From positions 8,387 to 72,386 of the forward strand of contig JAZOAC010000166.1 in assembly GCA_045595285.1 (NCBI GenBank): a DNA stretch of 64,000 nucleotides, written 5' to 3'. Source of the DNA: UBA1731 sp045595285 (GTDB lineage Bacteria > Verrucomicrobiota > Kiritimatiellia > RFP12 > UBA1067). A program made the translations under genes and the position numbers. Below are positions 1-9,080 of this stretch, in pieces; positions within the stretch are counted from its first letter, which is position 1, and each line of letters begins with the position of its first letter. Below the pieces are notes generated by a model, which had not been told where the DNA came from, made no database searches, and saw only the letters and a list, made by a program, of their open reading frames with translations.

Positions 1-672
1 GCCGAGGCCCACCGTGAAGATCGGAATGCCGCGCTTCTTGGCGACCGCCGCCCCGGCAAGGGCGTTGTTGCGCAGATCGCCGCCGTCCGAAACGAGGATT
101 ATCGCGTTGTGGTCGTCCATCGCGGGATCGAGAGCCTGAAGCGCAGTGCGTATCGCGGCGCCGAGATCCGTCTCGCCGCGCGGTGCGGACTCGGGCGTGG
201 CGGACTCGAGCGCGGAGCGCAGAAACGCACGGTCGGTCGTCAACGGACACAGCAGCACGCCCTTCTGGCGGAATGCGACGAGCGCGCACCGGTCGCCCTC
301 TAGCGAATCGACGAGATCGGCTATGTCGGCCTTTGCGCGCTCGAGACGGTTCGGGCGCACGTCGGCGGCAAGCATCGAACGGCTCACATCAAGAGCGACG
401 ACCACGTTGCGGCTCTTCGCCGCCACGACCTGCGCACTGTGCCCCCACTGCGGACGTGCCGCCGCGAACAGACACAGGGCAAGCCCGGAAAGGAGAAGCA
501 TCGCCTGCACGACAAACGTCTTCGGCCTGTCGGGAAGGAGTCTGGCCTGAAGCGCGGGCGCGACAAGTCCTCTCAGCCTCGCCTCGGAACGGGCGCGGAG
601 AAACGTCCAGAACGCCCCGGCGACAGGGACGAGCAGGACCAGAACAAGCATCCATGGATTGACGAACCGCAT
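1..672 (-). CDS. BatB-like VWA-domain membrane protein (3' end outside window)
   Basis: The first 224 residues are visible; the stop lies beyond base 1. The N-terminus has a membrane segment and a second one at about residues 55-70, followed by a von Willebrand factor A domain. The metal-binding MIDAS motif reads DVSRSM and a later strand reads LVSDGGD. Such proteins belong to Bat (Bacteroides aerotolerance) operons and are thought to act at the cytoplasmic membrane; their biochemical role is unsettled. The start codon overlaps the stop of the upstream VWA gene by one base (TGATG), indicating translational coupling. Family assignment is firm; the BatB label rests on order and length only. Confidence 0.85.
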   Translation of the reverse strand, partial: MRFVNPWMLVLVLLVPVAGAFWTFLRARSEARLRGLVAPALQARLLPDRPKTFVVQAMLLLSGLALCLFAAARPQWGHSAQVVAAKSRNVVVALDVSRSMLAADVRPNRLERAKADIADLVDSLEGDRCALVAFRQKGVLLCPLTTDRAFLRSALESATPESAPRGETDLGAAIRTALQALDPAMDDHNAIILVSDGGDLRNNALAGAAVAKKRGIPIFTVGLG

Positions 673-1721
673 CAGACAAGCCTCCTTGACGCAGCCATCT
701 GGAGAGACACCGCCGCCAGCATGAGAATCACGCCCGAGAACAGAAACGGCGGGAAATATTCGCGATAGCGCTGAAAGACGGTACGGTCAAGTGTGGTCTT
801 CTCAAGCTGGTCGATCTCGTCGAGCGCCGCCTTCAGCCCCTTCGCATCGCGCACGCCGAAATACCGGGCCTTCGTCTTCCTGGCGATCGACTTCAGCTGC
901 GATTCGTCGAACGAAGAGTTCGCGTACTGCACCGTCGTGCGGCCAAACACGTCTCGCGCGCGGAATGGAGTTCGCGTGGAATGCGTGCCGACCCCGATCG
1001 TGTATACGCGAATGCCGAGCTTCGCCGCGGCCGCCGCCGCATCGTCGGGCTCGACCGCTCCGGTGTTGGACACTCCGTCGGAAAGCAGGATTACGATGCG
1101 GGACTTCGTCTCCGCGTTCTTGAGGCGGGCAAGCGCCGTCGCAAGCCCATCGCCGACGGCTGTCATGGTCTCGTCCCTGTCGACGATCTCGCCATTGGCG
1201 TCGAACTGCATCGCCGGCACCTGGACCCCTCTCAGCACGTGCAGAAGAGCCTCATGGTCTGCGGTAAGCGGAGAGAGGGATGATGCGTAGCCGCCAAACG
1301 TGATGAGTCCGATAAGATCGTCCGGACGCGCCTGGACGAACTTTCCGAAAAGCTCCTTCACGACGTCAAGCCGCGTCCTTGCGGAATTCACGTCGCGCAC
1401 GCTGGACGGGTTGAGATCCAGGGCCTCCATTGAACCGGACACGTCGACGGTCATCGCGATGGCGATCGCGTCCACGCTCCGGCTTTCTCGGTTCAGCGCC
1501 TTGCGCGGTCTTGCGCAGGCAACCACAAGGAGCGCGGCTCCGGCAAGAAACAGCCAGGGTGTGAGATTGGCGAGTTTCGCGCGCCACCCGGCGGTCCTGA
1601 GCGGGAGTCGCCTCACCGGAGCGAACTTCACACCGCACCGCCGTCCGCGGCGAAGCATCCGCCATGCCGCAACGGCCAGCGGAAGGACCAGCAGAAATCC
1701 GTATGGCCACGCGAAACTCAT
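672..1721 (-). CDS. BatA-like VWA-domain membrane protein
   Basis: 349 residues. Two N-terminal membrane segments (about 5-22 and 50-70) precede a VWA domain with the MIDAS motif DVSGSM near residue 95, a threonine strand (GLITFGG) and LLSDGVSNTG near residue 215. A C-terminal membrane segment (about 325-345) closes the protein. This is the usual BatA/BatB architecture. The start overlaps the end of the upstream gene by four bases and its stop overlaps the next start, so the three genes form a tight operon. Function in the family is described as stress or oxygen tolerance and is poorly defined. Confidence 0.88.
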   Translation of the reverse strand: MSFAWPYGFLLVLPLAVAAWRMLRRGRRCGVKFAPVRRLPLRTAGWRAKLANLTPWLFLAGAALLVVACARPRKALNRESRSVDAIAIAMTVDVSGSMEALDLNPSSVRDVNSARTRLDVVKELFGKFVQARPDDLIGLITFGGYASSLSPLTADHEALLHVLRGVQVPAMQFDANGEIVDRDETMTAVGDGLATALARLKNAETKSRIVILLSDGVSNTGAVEPDDAAAAAAKLGIRVYTIGVGTHSTRTPFRARDVFGRTTVQYANSSFDESQLKSIARKTKARYFGVRDAKGLKAALDEIDQLEKTTLDRTVFQRYREYFPPFLFSGVILMLAAVSLQMAASRRLV

Positions 1722-2728
1722 GGGGTGTCACCGCCCTTTGCCCCCTGGTTCCTGTTCCGGCTGTCGGCGGTCAGGTAGTCGCGCGCCTTGTCCGTTGCCG
1801 AATCGGCCATCTCGGGAGTCGCCTCCACCCCGGCGAACTTGACCATGTCCGAAGACTCGAGGAACTGCCTGAGCCCTTCAAGCGCCTCGCGGGTGAACGC
1901 CGGGTTCTCGGCGGCCGCGCGGAGGAACTCGTCCGTCGTGAGGTTTGGGGCGCGGACCGAATGCCTGCGCTGGATGTAGCGACGCACGACCATCGTCAGC
2001 TCGACGTAGAAATCCTTGTAGCGGCCGCGCCCGGGAAGCCCCTTCTGTAGGAGACGGTCGAGTTCGAGCATTGCGCGCTCTATCGGGCTCATCCTGTGCT
2101 CGCGGACCTTCTGCGCAACCTTCTTCACGATCCACCAGGCAAGCGCAACGGCAACGCATGCGGCAAGAAGGACCAATGCGCAATATCGCACAAGCCTCCA
2201 CGAGAGCGGTGGAAGATCCTTTTCGGGATTGACCTCCATGCCGCCGGTGACGGTCTCGCGCGCGGCGGGGTTCCGGAAATAGACGGGCGCCGTATAGAAC
2301 GAGTCGTGCGCCTCGGAACCGTCTGCCCTGCGGACAAGTGTCACAACAAACGGTAGCAGCTTGTACACCTTCTCGCACGGTTTCGGCACCAGCCTCCAGC
2401 TGGACACATACGTCGTGCCACCGTCGGCGCCGACAAGAGGCTCCTCTGCGAAGTCCTCGGCGACGGAGAATCCGCGGAACCTGTCGCGCAGGTCGGGGAG
2501 CGCAACGGTCGTTCCCGCAGGGGCGACAGCCTTCACCACGACCTCAAAGTCGCGGGCGATGTCGACGACGTCGGGCGACGCAGTGACGGAAAGGGAGATT
2601 CCGCCCTTGGAAAGATCCGTCTCGACCGCGGCGACGGCAGGCATGGCTGCAGTAAGCAGCCATGCAAAAGCCGAAGCCAGAAGGCGGAATCCCGCTTCCG
2701 TGGCGTTTCTGTTTTTCCCGTTCATCAT
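1718..2728 (-). CDS. Bat-operon membrane protein (BatD/DUF4381-like)
   Basis: 336 residues with a signal peptide (about 12-34), an extracytoplasmic beta-rich region of about 140 residues, one membrane helix near 182-205 and a charged cytoplasmic tail of 130 residues. No catalytic motif is seen. Position as first gene of the VWA operon suggests a BatD-type partner or a DUF4381 protein. The start is the first of two adjacent ATG codons; a perfect TATAAT ends eight bases upstream, so the mRNA is probably leaderless. Family assignment is by architecture and context, not by a clear motif. Confidence 0.6.
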   Translation of the reverse strand: MMNGKNRNATEAGFRLLASAFAWLLTAAMPAVAAVETDLSKGGISLSVTASPDVVDIARDFEVVVKAVAPAGTTVALPDLRDRFRGFSVAEDFAEEPLVGADGGTTYVSSWRLVPKPCEKVYKLLPFVVTLVRRADGSEAHDSFYTAPVYFRNPAARETVTGGMEVNPEKDLPPLSWRLVRYCALVLLAACVAVALAWWIVKKVAQKVREHRMSPIERAMLELDRLLQKGLPGRGRYKDFYVELTMVVRRYIQRRHSVRAPNLTTDEFLRAAAENPAFTREALEGLRQFLESSDMVKFAGVEATPEMADSATDKARDYLTADSRNRNQGAKGGDTP

Positions 2729-2736
2729 TGCCGTCG

Positions 2737-2742
2737 ATTATA
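2737..2742 (-). promoter_or_regulatory. -10 box of the Bat operon (leaderless)
   Basis: Read on the minus strand this is TGGTATAAT, an extended -10 element, eight bases before the ATG of the first gene. That leaves no room for a ribosome binding site. Confidence 0.7.
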
Positions 2743-2844
2743 CCACAACTATGCACTTATTTTAAGTGCCTCAATGCCGATCGACATGGTGCATGGGAGG
2801 TAGATTCCGAAGTAAGGCATCCTTGAAGCCCATGGATCAACAGA

Positions 2845-3933
2845 TCAAACGCTTGCCAGTCCGGCAGCGATCCGTTCAGACAGGTCTTTTTCACGAAGGG
2901 CGTTCAGGACCGGATCAAGCGAGCCCTCAACAATACGGTCAAGAGAATAGAGCGTTAGATCCACGCGATGGTCCGTCATGCGGTTCTGGGGGAAGTTGTA
3001 GGTACGGATGCGTTCCGAACGGTCACCGGAGCCGCGAAGCGTCAGACGCGAAGCTCCGAGCTTCGCTTCCTCCTCTCGGCGCCTGAAATCGAGAATTCGC
3101 GCCTTGAGTGTGGCAAGGCACTTCTCCTTGTTACGGATTTGCGAACGCTCATCCTGGCACTGCGCCACAAGACCTGTGGGCAGATGCGTCATGCGGACAG
3201 CAGACTCTGTCTTGTTCACATGCTGACCGCCTGCGCCACCTGCGCAGAAAAGGTCGATGCGGATATCCTTCTCGGGAATCTCAAGTTCGTCTTCCTCGTC
3301 CGCCTCTGGAAACACGACCACGGTCGCGGCACTCGTGTGGATACGCCCCTGCGTCTCCGTCTCCGGAACCCGTTGGACACGATGCCCGCCGCTTTCGAAA
3401 CGGAACAGACCGTAAGCACCTTCACCCTCGACTGTGAAGATCACTTCCTTGTAGCCGTCAAGCGAAGTCTGATTTCCGGACATCACCCGTACACGCCATC
3501 CCCTGGTCTCGCAATAGCGTGAATACATCCGAAACAGATTCCCGGCGAAAAGCGCGGCCTCTTCCCCTCCTGTCCCCGCGCGGATTTCGAAGCACGCGTT
3601 TCGCGACTCAAGTGGATCCGACGGCAGAAGCCCTGCCAACACATCCATCTCTGCATCGGGAATGGATGCTTTAAGACTTTCAACCTCGCTCTGCGCTTCT
3701 GCCTGAAGCTCTGGATCGAGTTCGGGGTCAGCAAGCATCAATTCCGCACCTTCGATATCGTCAAGAAGTTTGAAATAGCGTTTCGCCGCCGATTCAAGCT
3801 TCTTGAGTGCAGTATGCTCGCGCACGGTCTCGCGGTAGCGTTTTGCGTCTGCAACAACAGAAGGATCGCCCATTGCGGCCTCTACCGCAGTCAGGCGATC
3901 CAGCACTCTTCCAATCTGAGCTTTGCCTATCAA
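2845..3933 (-). CDS. prfA: Peptide chain release factor 1
   Basis: 362 residues, the normal RF1 length. It carries the GGQ peptidyl-tRNA hydrolysis motif in GAGGQHVNKT, and the stop-codon recognition tripeptide reads PET in RVPETETQG (the RF1 class PxT, not the RF2 SPF). The C-terminal signature RSERIRTYNFPQNRMTDHR is also of RF1 type. It terminates translation at UAA and UAG. Its start overlaps the stop of rpmE by four bases, so the two are co-transcribed and translationally coupled. Assignment is secure. Confidence 0.97.
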   Translation of the reverse strand: MIGKAQIGRVLDRLTAVEAAMGDPSVVADAKRYRETVREHTALKKLESAAKRYFKLLDDIEGAELMLADPELDPELQAEAQSEVESLKASIPDAEMDVLAGLLPSDPLESRNACFEIRAGTGGEEAALFAGNLFRMYSRYCETRGWRVRVMSGNQTSLDGYKEVIFTVEGEGAYGLFRFESGGHRVQRVPETETQGRIHTSAATVVVFPEADEEDELEIPEKDIRIDLFCAGGAGGQHVNKTESAVRMTHLPTGLVAQCQDERSQIRNKEKCLATLKARILDFRRREEEAKLGASRLTLRGSGDRSERIRTYNFPQNRMTDHRVDLTLYSLDRIVEGSLDPVLNALREKDLSERIAAGLASV

Positions 3934-4142
3934 GCCTTCTTCTGGAACTTCGCGTAGCGCTTCTTGAACGAGTCAACACGACCTTCCGTATCGACCATCG
4001 TCTTCTGACCCGTGAAATAGGGATGGCACGCGGAGCAGGTGTTGACCTGCATTTCCTTCTTCGTGGAACGCGTCTTGATGACATTGCCGCACGCGCACGT
4101 GATCGTCGCGTCTTCGTAGTTAGGATGGATTCCGTCTTTCAT
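3930..4142 (-). CDS. rpmE: 50S ribosomal protein L31, zinc-binding type
   Basis: 70 residues. It contains the conserved start MKDGIHPNY and four cysteines (CAC and CSAC) typical of the zinc-binding L31 form. It sits directly upstream of prfA, a common bacterial arrangement. A purine-rich AAAGAAAG stretch precedes the ATG and a TATGAT-type -10 box lies about 35 bases further up on the minus strand. Assignment is secure. Confidence 0.96.
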   Translation of the reverse strand: MKDGIHPNYEDATITCACGNVIKTRSTKKEMQVNTCSACHPYFTGQKTMVDTEGRVDSFKKRYAKFQKKA

Positions 4143-4347
4143 CTTTCTTTTAAGCCTTTCAAAAAAGTGGTCGTATCATATCATTTTGCCGCGCATTGTG
4201 CAAGTACCCGAATCAAGATTCAGGTAATCGGTCTGTGAGTGGGGTTGTCACCCGCGCTCACTGATCGATTGAAAAAATGATTTGTAATAAAAAGGAAGCT
4301 ATTCAGATCGTCCATCGGGATCTGCCTTGATAAAAGCATTCTTCGCG

Positions 4348-4713
4348 TTATCTTGTCTGAACCGGAACACTTATATGATTCTTTTTCTCTGGAGATGTCG
4401 ATTTCTCAATGTCCCTTTTCGTTTTTATGCCGTTGGTCTTAGGTCTCACAGTTCTGCGATTAGGACGGACCACACGTACGTTTCGCTGGGATATGACATT
4501 GCCGTCTGTTACCACGGTCAAACCTCTACCATTCGAGTATGTCATTTTGCTTCCCTTGATGACAAATGTGTCCTCTGCCTGTTCACGTGAAATATTCCAC
4601 TCTGCAGGATATCCATTTCTGAAACTGCGGCGGAAAGAACGCGCCTGGACTGCAGTGACGACAAAAATCGCCATCGCTGTAAACATGAGGTGAATGCATA
4701 CAAATCTTCTCAT
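4348..4713 (-). CDS. Small secreted protein of unknown function
   Basis: 121 residues from the ATG that follows a good ribosome binding site (AGAGGGAATATCGGC then ATG); an upstream in-frame extension lacks one. The first 25 residues (MRRFVCIHLMFTAMAIFVV...VQA) look like a Sec signal peptide. The mature part is basic, with a short beta-like section (TYSNGRGLTVVTDGNVISQ) and a lysine- and arginine-rich tail that looks disordered. I do not recognise a family. It could be co-transcribed with dtd further upstream. Confidence 0.55.
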   Translation of the reverse strand: MRRFVCIHLMFTAMAIFVVTAVQARSFRRSFRNGYPAEWNISREQAEDTFVIKGSKMTYSNGRGLTVVTDGNVISQRNVRVVRPNRRTVRPKTNGIKTKRDIEKSTSPEKKNHISVPVQTR

Positions 4714-4735
4714 GCCGATATTCCCTCTGAAAATT

Positions 4736-4981
4736 TCAAACTGGGTTGATGGCAAGGAGACCGATAGGATTGTCGGCCAGTTCAAGGAGATAGGAATGCT
4801 GAGAGGGGATGGAATCATCTATCAGAAGTTTAGTGATAACCTTGCGGTTGGAGGGATCAAATCCATGCCCCGCGTCTGCACAGCCGATTCTCCGCCCCCA
4901 CGCAATCATCTTACGTCCGTTTGGGTTGTCTCCAATCAATTCAACTATGCATTTCATTGAATGTCTGCAGAATTCACACAA
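4736..4981 (-). CDS. Doubtful short ORF between dtd and the secreted protein
   Basis: Up to 81 codons from a TTG, or 73 from an internal ATG (MKCIVELIGDN). Neither start has a clear ribosome binding site. The composition (GDNPNGRKMIAWGRR...) is protein-like and the frame fits between its same-strand neighbours without overlap. No motif is recognised. It may be a gene remnant rather than a working gene. Confidence 0.3.
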   Translation of the reverse strand: MCEFCRHSMKCIVELIGDNPNGRKMIAWGRRIGCADAGHGFDPSNRKVITKLLIDDSIPSQHSYLLELADNPIGLLAINPV

Positions 4982-5007
4982 TCTTCAAAACAAGAATGCG
5001 AATGGGG

Positions 5008-5454
5008 CTATTTGGCTACAAGTTCCACCGAAAACGGTCCATCATTGAGAAGGCGAACTTTCATCTCGGCTCCGAAACGACCGGTGCCGACCCTCTCATA
5101 TCCAAGGGTTTCACGTATCTTCGCCACCACTCGCTCGTACAGTGGCTCGGCGAGTTCTGGCCGCGCGGCATGGGAGAATCCCGGACGACGCCCATGCAAA
5201 GTGTCGGCATAGAGCGTGAACTGAGAGACGACGATCACACTTCCCGCAACATCGACAACAGAATGATTTGTCTTTCCGTTCTCGTCCTCGAATATCCTGA
5301 GAGTGCAGATGCGTTCGGCGATCTCATCCGCTGTCTTTTCCGTGTCGCTATGCGTAACTCCAAGCAAGACCAGATAGCCTTTGCCGATCTTAGAGATCAT
5401 CTTTCCTTCAACCTCGACGGATGCCTCGGTCACACGCTGAATCCACGCCTTCAT
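5008..5454 (-). CDS. dtd: D-aminoacyl-tRNA deacylase
   Basis: 148 residues, the family norm. The start MKAWIQRVTEASVEV is chosen because GGAGAGAAG immediately precedes that ATG and because DTDs begin this way. The catalytic and cross-chain motifs are present: SQFTLYAD (SQFTL) and the NDGPFSV motif (usual NxGPVT) near the C-terminus, with Phe-Ser in place of Val-Thr. The enzyme removes D-amino acids from mischarged tRNA. It follows the phosphatase gene closely on the same strand. Confidence 0.95.
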   Translation of the reverse strand: MKAWIQRVTEASVEVEGKMISKIGKGYLVLLGVTHSDTEKTADEIAERICTLRIFEDENGKTNHSVVDVAGSVIVVSQFTLYADTLHGRRPGFSHAARPELAEPLYERVVAKIRETLGYERVGTGRFGAEMKVRLLNDGPFSVELVAK

Positions 5455-5485
5455 CTTCTCTCCGTTTTGCGCAACACCGTAACCA

Positions 5486-5968
5486 TCATCCACGAGACTT
5501 CTTTATGCATTCAAGAAGCTTGACGCATCCTTCCAGCACATCGGCGTATGTGGTTTCGAAATCACCTGTGTACCAAGGGTCGGCAACGTCACGCGAAGAA
5601 CCTGCCAGTTCCATCATCTTGCACACCTTCGCCATGTCCTCCGGAAACATCAGACGTTTCAAATCCGCCATGTTGTAGGCATCCATCCCAATCACGATGT
5701 CAAACTCCGACGCCTTCGCGGCGGTAATCTGCCAGGCTGCGCGCGGAGAGAACGGAATGCCATACTTCACAAGAATGGATCTGGTGCCGTGATGAATGTC
5801 ATTTCCGATTTCATCCGTGCGCAACGCCGCCGACTCAACGATAACGTCCGATATGCCGGTCTTGGCGAGCAGATCCTTCATGACGAACTCTGCCATCGGG
5901 CTTCGGCATATGTTCCCATGGCACACGAAAAGTATCTTCTGCAATTTTCTATGAATAGGAATGTTCAT
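5486..5968 (-). CDS. Low-molecular-weight protein-tyrosine phosphatase
   Basis: 160 residues with the P-loop CHGNICRSP (C-x5-R-S) near residue 16 and the general-acid loop DPWYTGDF near residue 130. Both are diagnostic of LMW-PTP. In bacteria these act on tyrosine kinases of exopolysaccharide systems or on arginine phosphate; no kinase is nearby, so the substrate is unknown. The upstream -10 box ends seven bases before the ATG, so the transcript is probably leaderless. Confidence 0.93.
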   Translation of the reverse strand: MNIPIHRKLQKILFVCHGNICRSPMAEFVMKDLLAKTGISDVIVESAALRTDEIGNDIHHGTRSILVKYGIPFSPRAAWQITAAKASEFDIVIGMDAYNMADLKRLMFPEDMAKVCKMMELAGSSRDVADPWYTGDFETTYADVLEGCVKLLECIKKSRG

Positions 5969-5975
5969 GCCGTAG

Positions 5976-5981
5976 ATTATA
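5976..5981 (-). promoter_or_regulatory. -10 box of the phosphatase gene (leaderless)
   Basis: TGGTATAAT on the minus strand, seven bases before the start codon at 5968. Confidence 0.65.
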
Positions 5982-6032
5982 CCATATGGACAGATGCCCC
6001 AATTTCACCGCCCAACCTGAATTCATTCAGAA

Positions 6033-6059
6033 TAAGAATATGATTCGGACTAATTCTCA
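6033..6059 (+). repeat. 27-bp dispersed palindromic repeat, copy 1
   Basis: Matches the family with core GATTCGGACTA and outer arms (T)AGAAT / ATTCTCA. It lies between two divergent genes. Confidence 0.8.
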
Positions 6060-6177
6060 TCACTATAAAGGAATATAAGTTTCCCCGACTTGCAACTAAT
6101 ATTTTCGACTGCGTTTGTAGTTAATGGGCAGCAATGATATAATCACGCGTAAAAACAACCATAAAGGAAATTACACG

Positions 6178-6603
6178 ATGGGAACCCATGCAGATAAAGC
6201 CGTAAGACTTTTCGAGTCGGGATGTTCATGCTCACAGGCAGTGTTCACCGCCTATGCGGAAGATTTCGGAATGGATGCCGAAACCGCAATGAAGGTGTCC
6301 GTGGCGCTCGGAGGCGGAATGGGGCGCATGCGCGAGGCGTGCGGAGCGGTGAGCGGCATGGCCCTTGTCGCGGGACTCAAGTACGGGAACACCGATCCGG
6401 CCGACGCGGCGGCAAAGTCAAAGGCCCTTGATGCGGCGAAGGCCCTTGCCGAGAAGTTCAAGACCGAAAACGGATCGGTCGTCTGCAAGGAACTTCTCGG
6501 GCTTGAACCTCCGCGCGGGCAGACGGAACTTCTCCCGAAGAAACTGCCGTGCAAAGAGCTTGTCCGCATGGCGGCAGAACTTCTCGAAAGCCTGCAGGGC
6601 TAG
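6178..6603 (+). CDS. C_GCAxxG_C_C family (putative redox) protein
   Basis: 141 residues. The cysteine signature of this family is visible in order: GCSCSQAV near residue 16, the glycine-rich GGGMGRMREACGAVSG near 45-60, VVCKELLG near 105 and a final PCKEL. The family is thought to bind a metal or act in redox chemistry; substrates are not established. The start has AAAGGA upstream; an extended -10 TGATATAAT lies at 6138-6143. An earlier in-frame ATG at 6124 lies upstream of that promoter and is rejected. Confidence 0.9.
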   Translation: MGTHADKAVRLFESGCSCSQAVFTAYAEDFGMDAETAMKVSVALGGGMGRMREACGAVSGMALVAGLKYGNTDPADAAAKSKALDAAKALAEKFKTENGSVVCKELLGLEPPRGQTELLPKKLPCKELVRMAAELLESLQG

Positions 6604-6694
6604 CGAAGGACGCAAGCCTCCCGCTGGACGTTGCCGAAAACAGACGAGACGCGCACCTTCCATTTTCCCCGCGGATCGGAAGGAGCGAACGGAA

Positions 6695-6967
6695 TCACAT
6701 AGTTTCCCTTGGAGTCAGTGGATGCTCGCCTTTTGCCGTGAACTTGGCGCTTTCCCCGGCTCCAAGCGCAATGGTTTCGTTCTGGGCCACATTCATGATT
6801 GCGTTCGTAAGAGCCGTCAAATCTCCAATCCAGGTATCCGTCTTCTCATCATAGACAGATGGCACTGTACTCCCTGCAACGTGCAAGAAAGATACGCGAA
6901 AAACACCTGAGGCAAAAATAATCCGCCTGCTTCCATCAAACCGAAGACTGAAAATTGATATTCCCAT
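6695..6967 (-). CDS. Small hypothetical protein
   Basis: 90 residues from an ATG preceded by AAAGGAGAA. The N-terminal third is hydrophobic and beta-like, the rest polar (KTDTWIGDLTALTNAIMN...). No family is recognised. Neighbours give no hint. It may be a remnant of a larger surface protein. Confidence 0.4.
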   Translation of the reverse strand: MGISIFSLRFDGSRRIIFASGVFRVSFLHVAGSTVPSVYDEKTDTWIGDLTALTNAIMNVAQNETIALGAGESAKFTAKGEHPLTPRETM

Positions 6968-7126
6968 TTCTCCTTTGAACAATGATACGCATCAACAGGT
7001 TTTACATCCGACTGCAGAAAATGGTATCACACACATAGGTTGCGAGTCAATGATAAAATCATAGATAACTTAAATTATAATCCACCCTTCCCCGTAAATT
7101 TAAATTATAAAATAAGGCTATAAATA

Positions 7127-7157
7127 ATACGCGCATCCTCCCAGTGGATACGCGTAT
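7127..7157 (-). terminator. Hairpin after the MDR dehydrogenase gene
   Basis: Arms ATACGCG-x-ATCC and GGAT-x-CGCGTAT form a 12-position stem with one internal mismatch around a 7-base loop. On the minus strand it is followed by TATTATTTAT, consistent with an intrinsic terminator for the gene ending at 7194. Confidence 0.6.
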
Positions 7158-7193
7158 GCTTAAAGTCGAGGAAATTGTAGAAAAAACGTCGCC

Positions 7194-8549
7194 CTACGAA
7201 AGGCGGAGGACTCGTTCCTTGATGAGCTCCCTGGGTGTGCCTATCTCGATCTTGGGAGCGTTGGCAAGAAGAAAGTCTTCAGCCTCCTTGCTCCACAGCC
7301 CGTTGTGCGCGGAGCATATCCGGTCAAGCTCCGCAAACAGAGGATCGGTTTTGCCCTTCTCCGCAAAGTCGGATATGGCTGTCATCGGCATGCGGACATG
7401 CGTGTACACAAGACGTTTGCCGCCGGGAATCTTGAGAAGGTTGAGCGTTGAGTCCGCAACGGAATCAAGTCCGCCGACATGCGTCACCATAACCTCGGGA
7501 TGCAGAATGCCCTTCCCTATCCAGTCCACCGAATCAACCATGTCATCAACGAAACTTCCGGAATTGGCCGCCACATGGTGCATCATGTAGTGGACATTGT
7601 AGAAATTGAACGGCGCTCTCAGATTCTTGTCCGTGGGGCTTGCGAAGAAATTCAGGCATCCGTCATATGCAAGAAGATCAGAGCACTGTGAGAGCAATGC
7701 CGGAACCGCTGCCATCACAAAGATGTCGTCATAGCCGGAATCTCCCTCGCCGTCCGCAAGATTGTATTTTTTCAGTGCGGCAACAGGGTCGTCCATTCCG
7801 GATGTATTGACGAAATGGACTTCCACGCCGTTTACATTTCCGTCTGCCCTTCCGTCTGCATAGGACAGACCAAACATCCGGGCTGCGCGGGAAAGTCTTC
7901 CGTCATCAACCTCCGTCACGACAAGACGGCGCGGGCGGCGTTCCGGCGAATGGCACGCTATATCGATGCAGCCAAGCCCCATTGCGCCGCATCCCGCCAT
8001 AAGCAGCATCTTGCCTCCATCCACTATCCCGTGAATGTGTTCATGCGCAGCCTGCGCATTATGGTAGTTGGCGCGAAGTCCCGCCAATATGCACGATATT
8101 GGTTCGGCAAGGGAGCAGGTGAAGAAAGCATCTCCGTCATACGGCAACAGACATCCCATCTCCATTACAATGGACGGCAGATATACATGCGTCGATTCGC
8201 CGCCGACCGAATGCCACGAAAAGCCGATGACCGTATCAAGTTCGTGTCCGGGCACGTTGAGTGTGGGTTGGATGCCGACGCGCTGCCCGACATGGAATCT
8301 GCCCTTCCACTTCTCACCCACCTCGCGCACAACCCCGACCATCTCGTGTCCAACCATTACGGGGCGCGAGGCAATGTCATCAGGAATCCTCTTGTGCGCA
8401 GGTCCGAGAGTCACGCACTTGTAGTCACTCACGCAGACGGAGTTTGCGACAATCTCAACAACAATCCCTTCTTCACCGGCAGGTTCGAGCTCAACGTCCT
8501 CGAGCCTCAGATCACTTGCTCCATAGAGACGCCATGCCTTGGCATTCAT
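7194..8549 (-). CDS. Zinc-type medium-chain dehydrogenase (sorbose-1-phosphate reductase-like)
   Basis: 451 residues, longer than the usual 350 of MDR alcohol dehydrogenases and closer to the L-sorbose-1-phosphate reductase branch. A GroES-like domain holds the zinc-site residues (NSVCVSDYKC near 38, GHEMVG near 70). The Rossmann fold follows with AGCGAMGLG near 185. It probably oxidises or reduces a sugar alcohol or sugar phosphate with NAD(P); the substrate is inferred only. The upstream XRE gene ends 20 bases before it on the same strand, so the two form an operon and the regulator probably controls it. Confidence 0.75.
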   Translation of the reverse strand: MNAKAWRLYGASDLRLEDVELEPAGEEGIVVEIVANSVCVSDYKCVTLGPAHKRIPDDIASRPVMVGHEMVGVVREVGEKWKGRFHVGQRVGIQPTLNVPGHELDTVIGFSWHSVGGESTHVYLPSIVMEMGCLLPYDGDAFFTCSLAEPISCILAGLRANYHNAQAAHEHIHGIVDGGKMLLMAGCGAMGLGCIDIACHSPERRPRRLVVTEVDDGRLSRAARMFGLSYADGRADGNVNGVEVHFVNTSGMDDPVAALKKYNLADGEGDSGYDDIFVMAAVPALLSQCSDLLAYDGCLNFFASPTDKNLRAPFNFYNVHYMMHHVAANSGSFVDDMVDSVDWIGKGILHPEVMVTHVGGLDSVADSTLNLLKIPGGKRLVYTHVRMPMTAISDFAEKGKTDPLFAELDRICSAHNGLWSKEAEDFLLANAPKIEIGTPRELIKERVLRLS

Positions 8550-8569
8550 TCATACCCTCCCTCTTTTGG

Positions 8570-9022
8570 TCAACAGGCGATATAGCTGGCGCCGCACATC
8601 GTGCAGCATGCGCCTTCGTTCAGAACCGCACCGCAGGATGGACAGCACTTCTCCAGAACCTCTCCGCAGTGGGCGCAATAGATGCCCTTCTGCAACGTGA
8701 TTCTGTAGAACGCACGATCACGGACGGTGTATCCGGAATTCGACGGGCATTCGCAATCAGGGCAGTAGCCTACGGATACGGAAGCATCAGCCGGCTTTCC
8801 GGCGTTCTCCTCCTCATCCTGAAGCTTCTTCAAGTCAATGCCAAGACGCTTCGCCAGTTTGGATACATATTCCTCTGAAAGCTTTGTGGAGTTGCCACAC
8901 TCGAACATGGAGATTGCTTCCTGGTGGCATCCTATCTCCTTCGCAAGAACAGACTGCGACAAGCGAAGGGCGCGACGTGCGTCCTTAAAGGCCTGGCATA
9001 TTGTCTTTGATACGTTCTGCAT
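8570..9022 (-). CDS. XRE-family regulator with C-terminal zinc ribbons
   Basis: 150 residues from the ATG that has GGAG seven bases upstream. Residues 5-70 form a helix-turn-helix of the Cro/CI type (RLSQSVLAKEIGCHQEAISMFE). The second half has cysteine pairs forming zinc-ribbon knuckles (CPDC, CAHC, CPSC, CTMC). A DNA-binding head with a metal- or redox-responsive tail is a reasonable reading. It is followed by the MDR dehydrogenase in one transcription unit. The stretch upstream carries repeated TTATAAACA words that may be its operator or DnaA sites. Confidence 0.8.
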   Translation of the reverse strand: MQNVSKTICQAFKDARRALRLSQSVLAKEIGCHQEAISMFECGNSTKLSEEYVSKLAKRLGIDLKKLQDEEENAGKPADASVSVGYCPDCECPSNSGYTVRDRAFYRITLQKGIYCAHCGEVLEKCCPSCGAVLNEGACCTMCGASYIAC

Positions 9023-9080
9023 CTGATTTCTCCAACGCCGCATATTATCCTATAACCAAGAGTTTATATCAAGCCCAAAG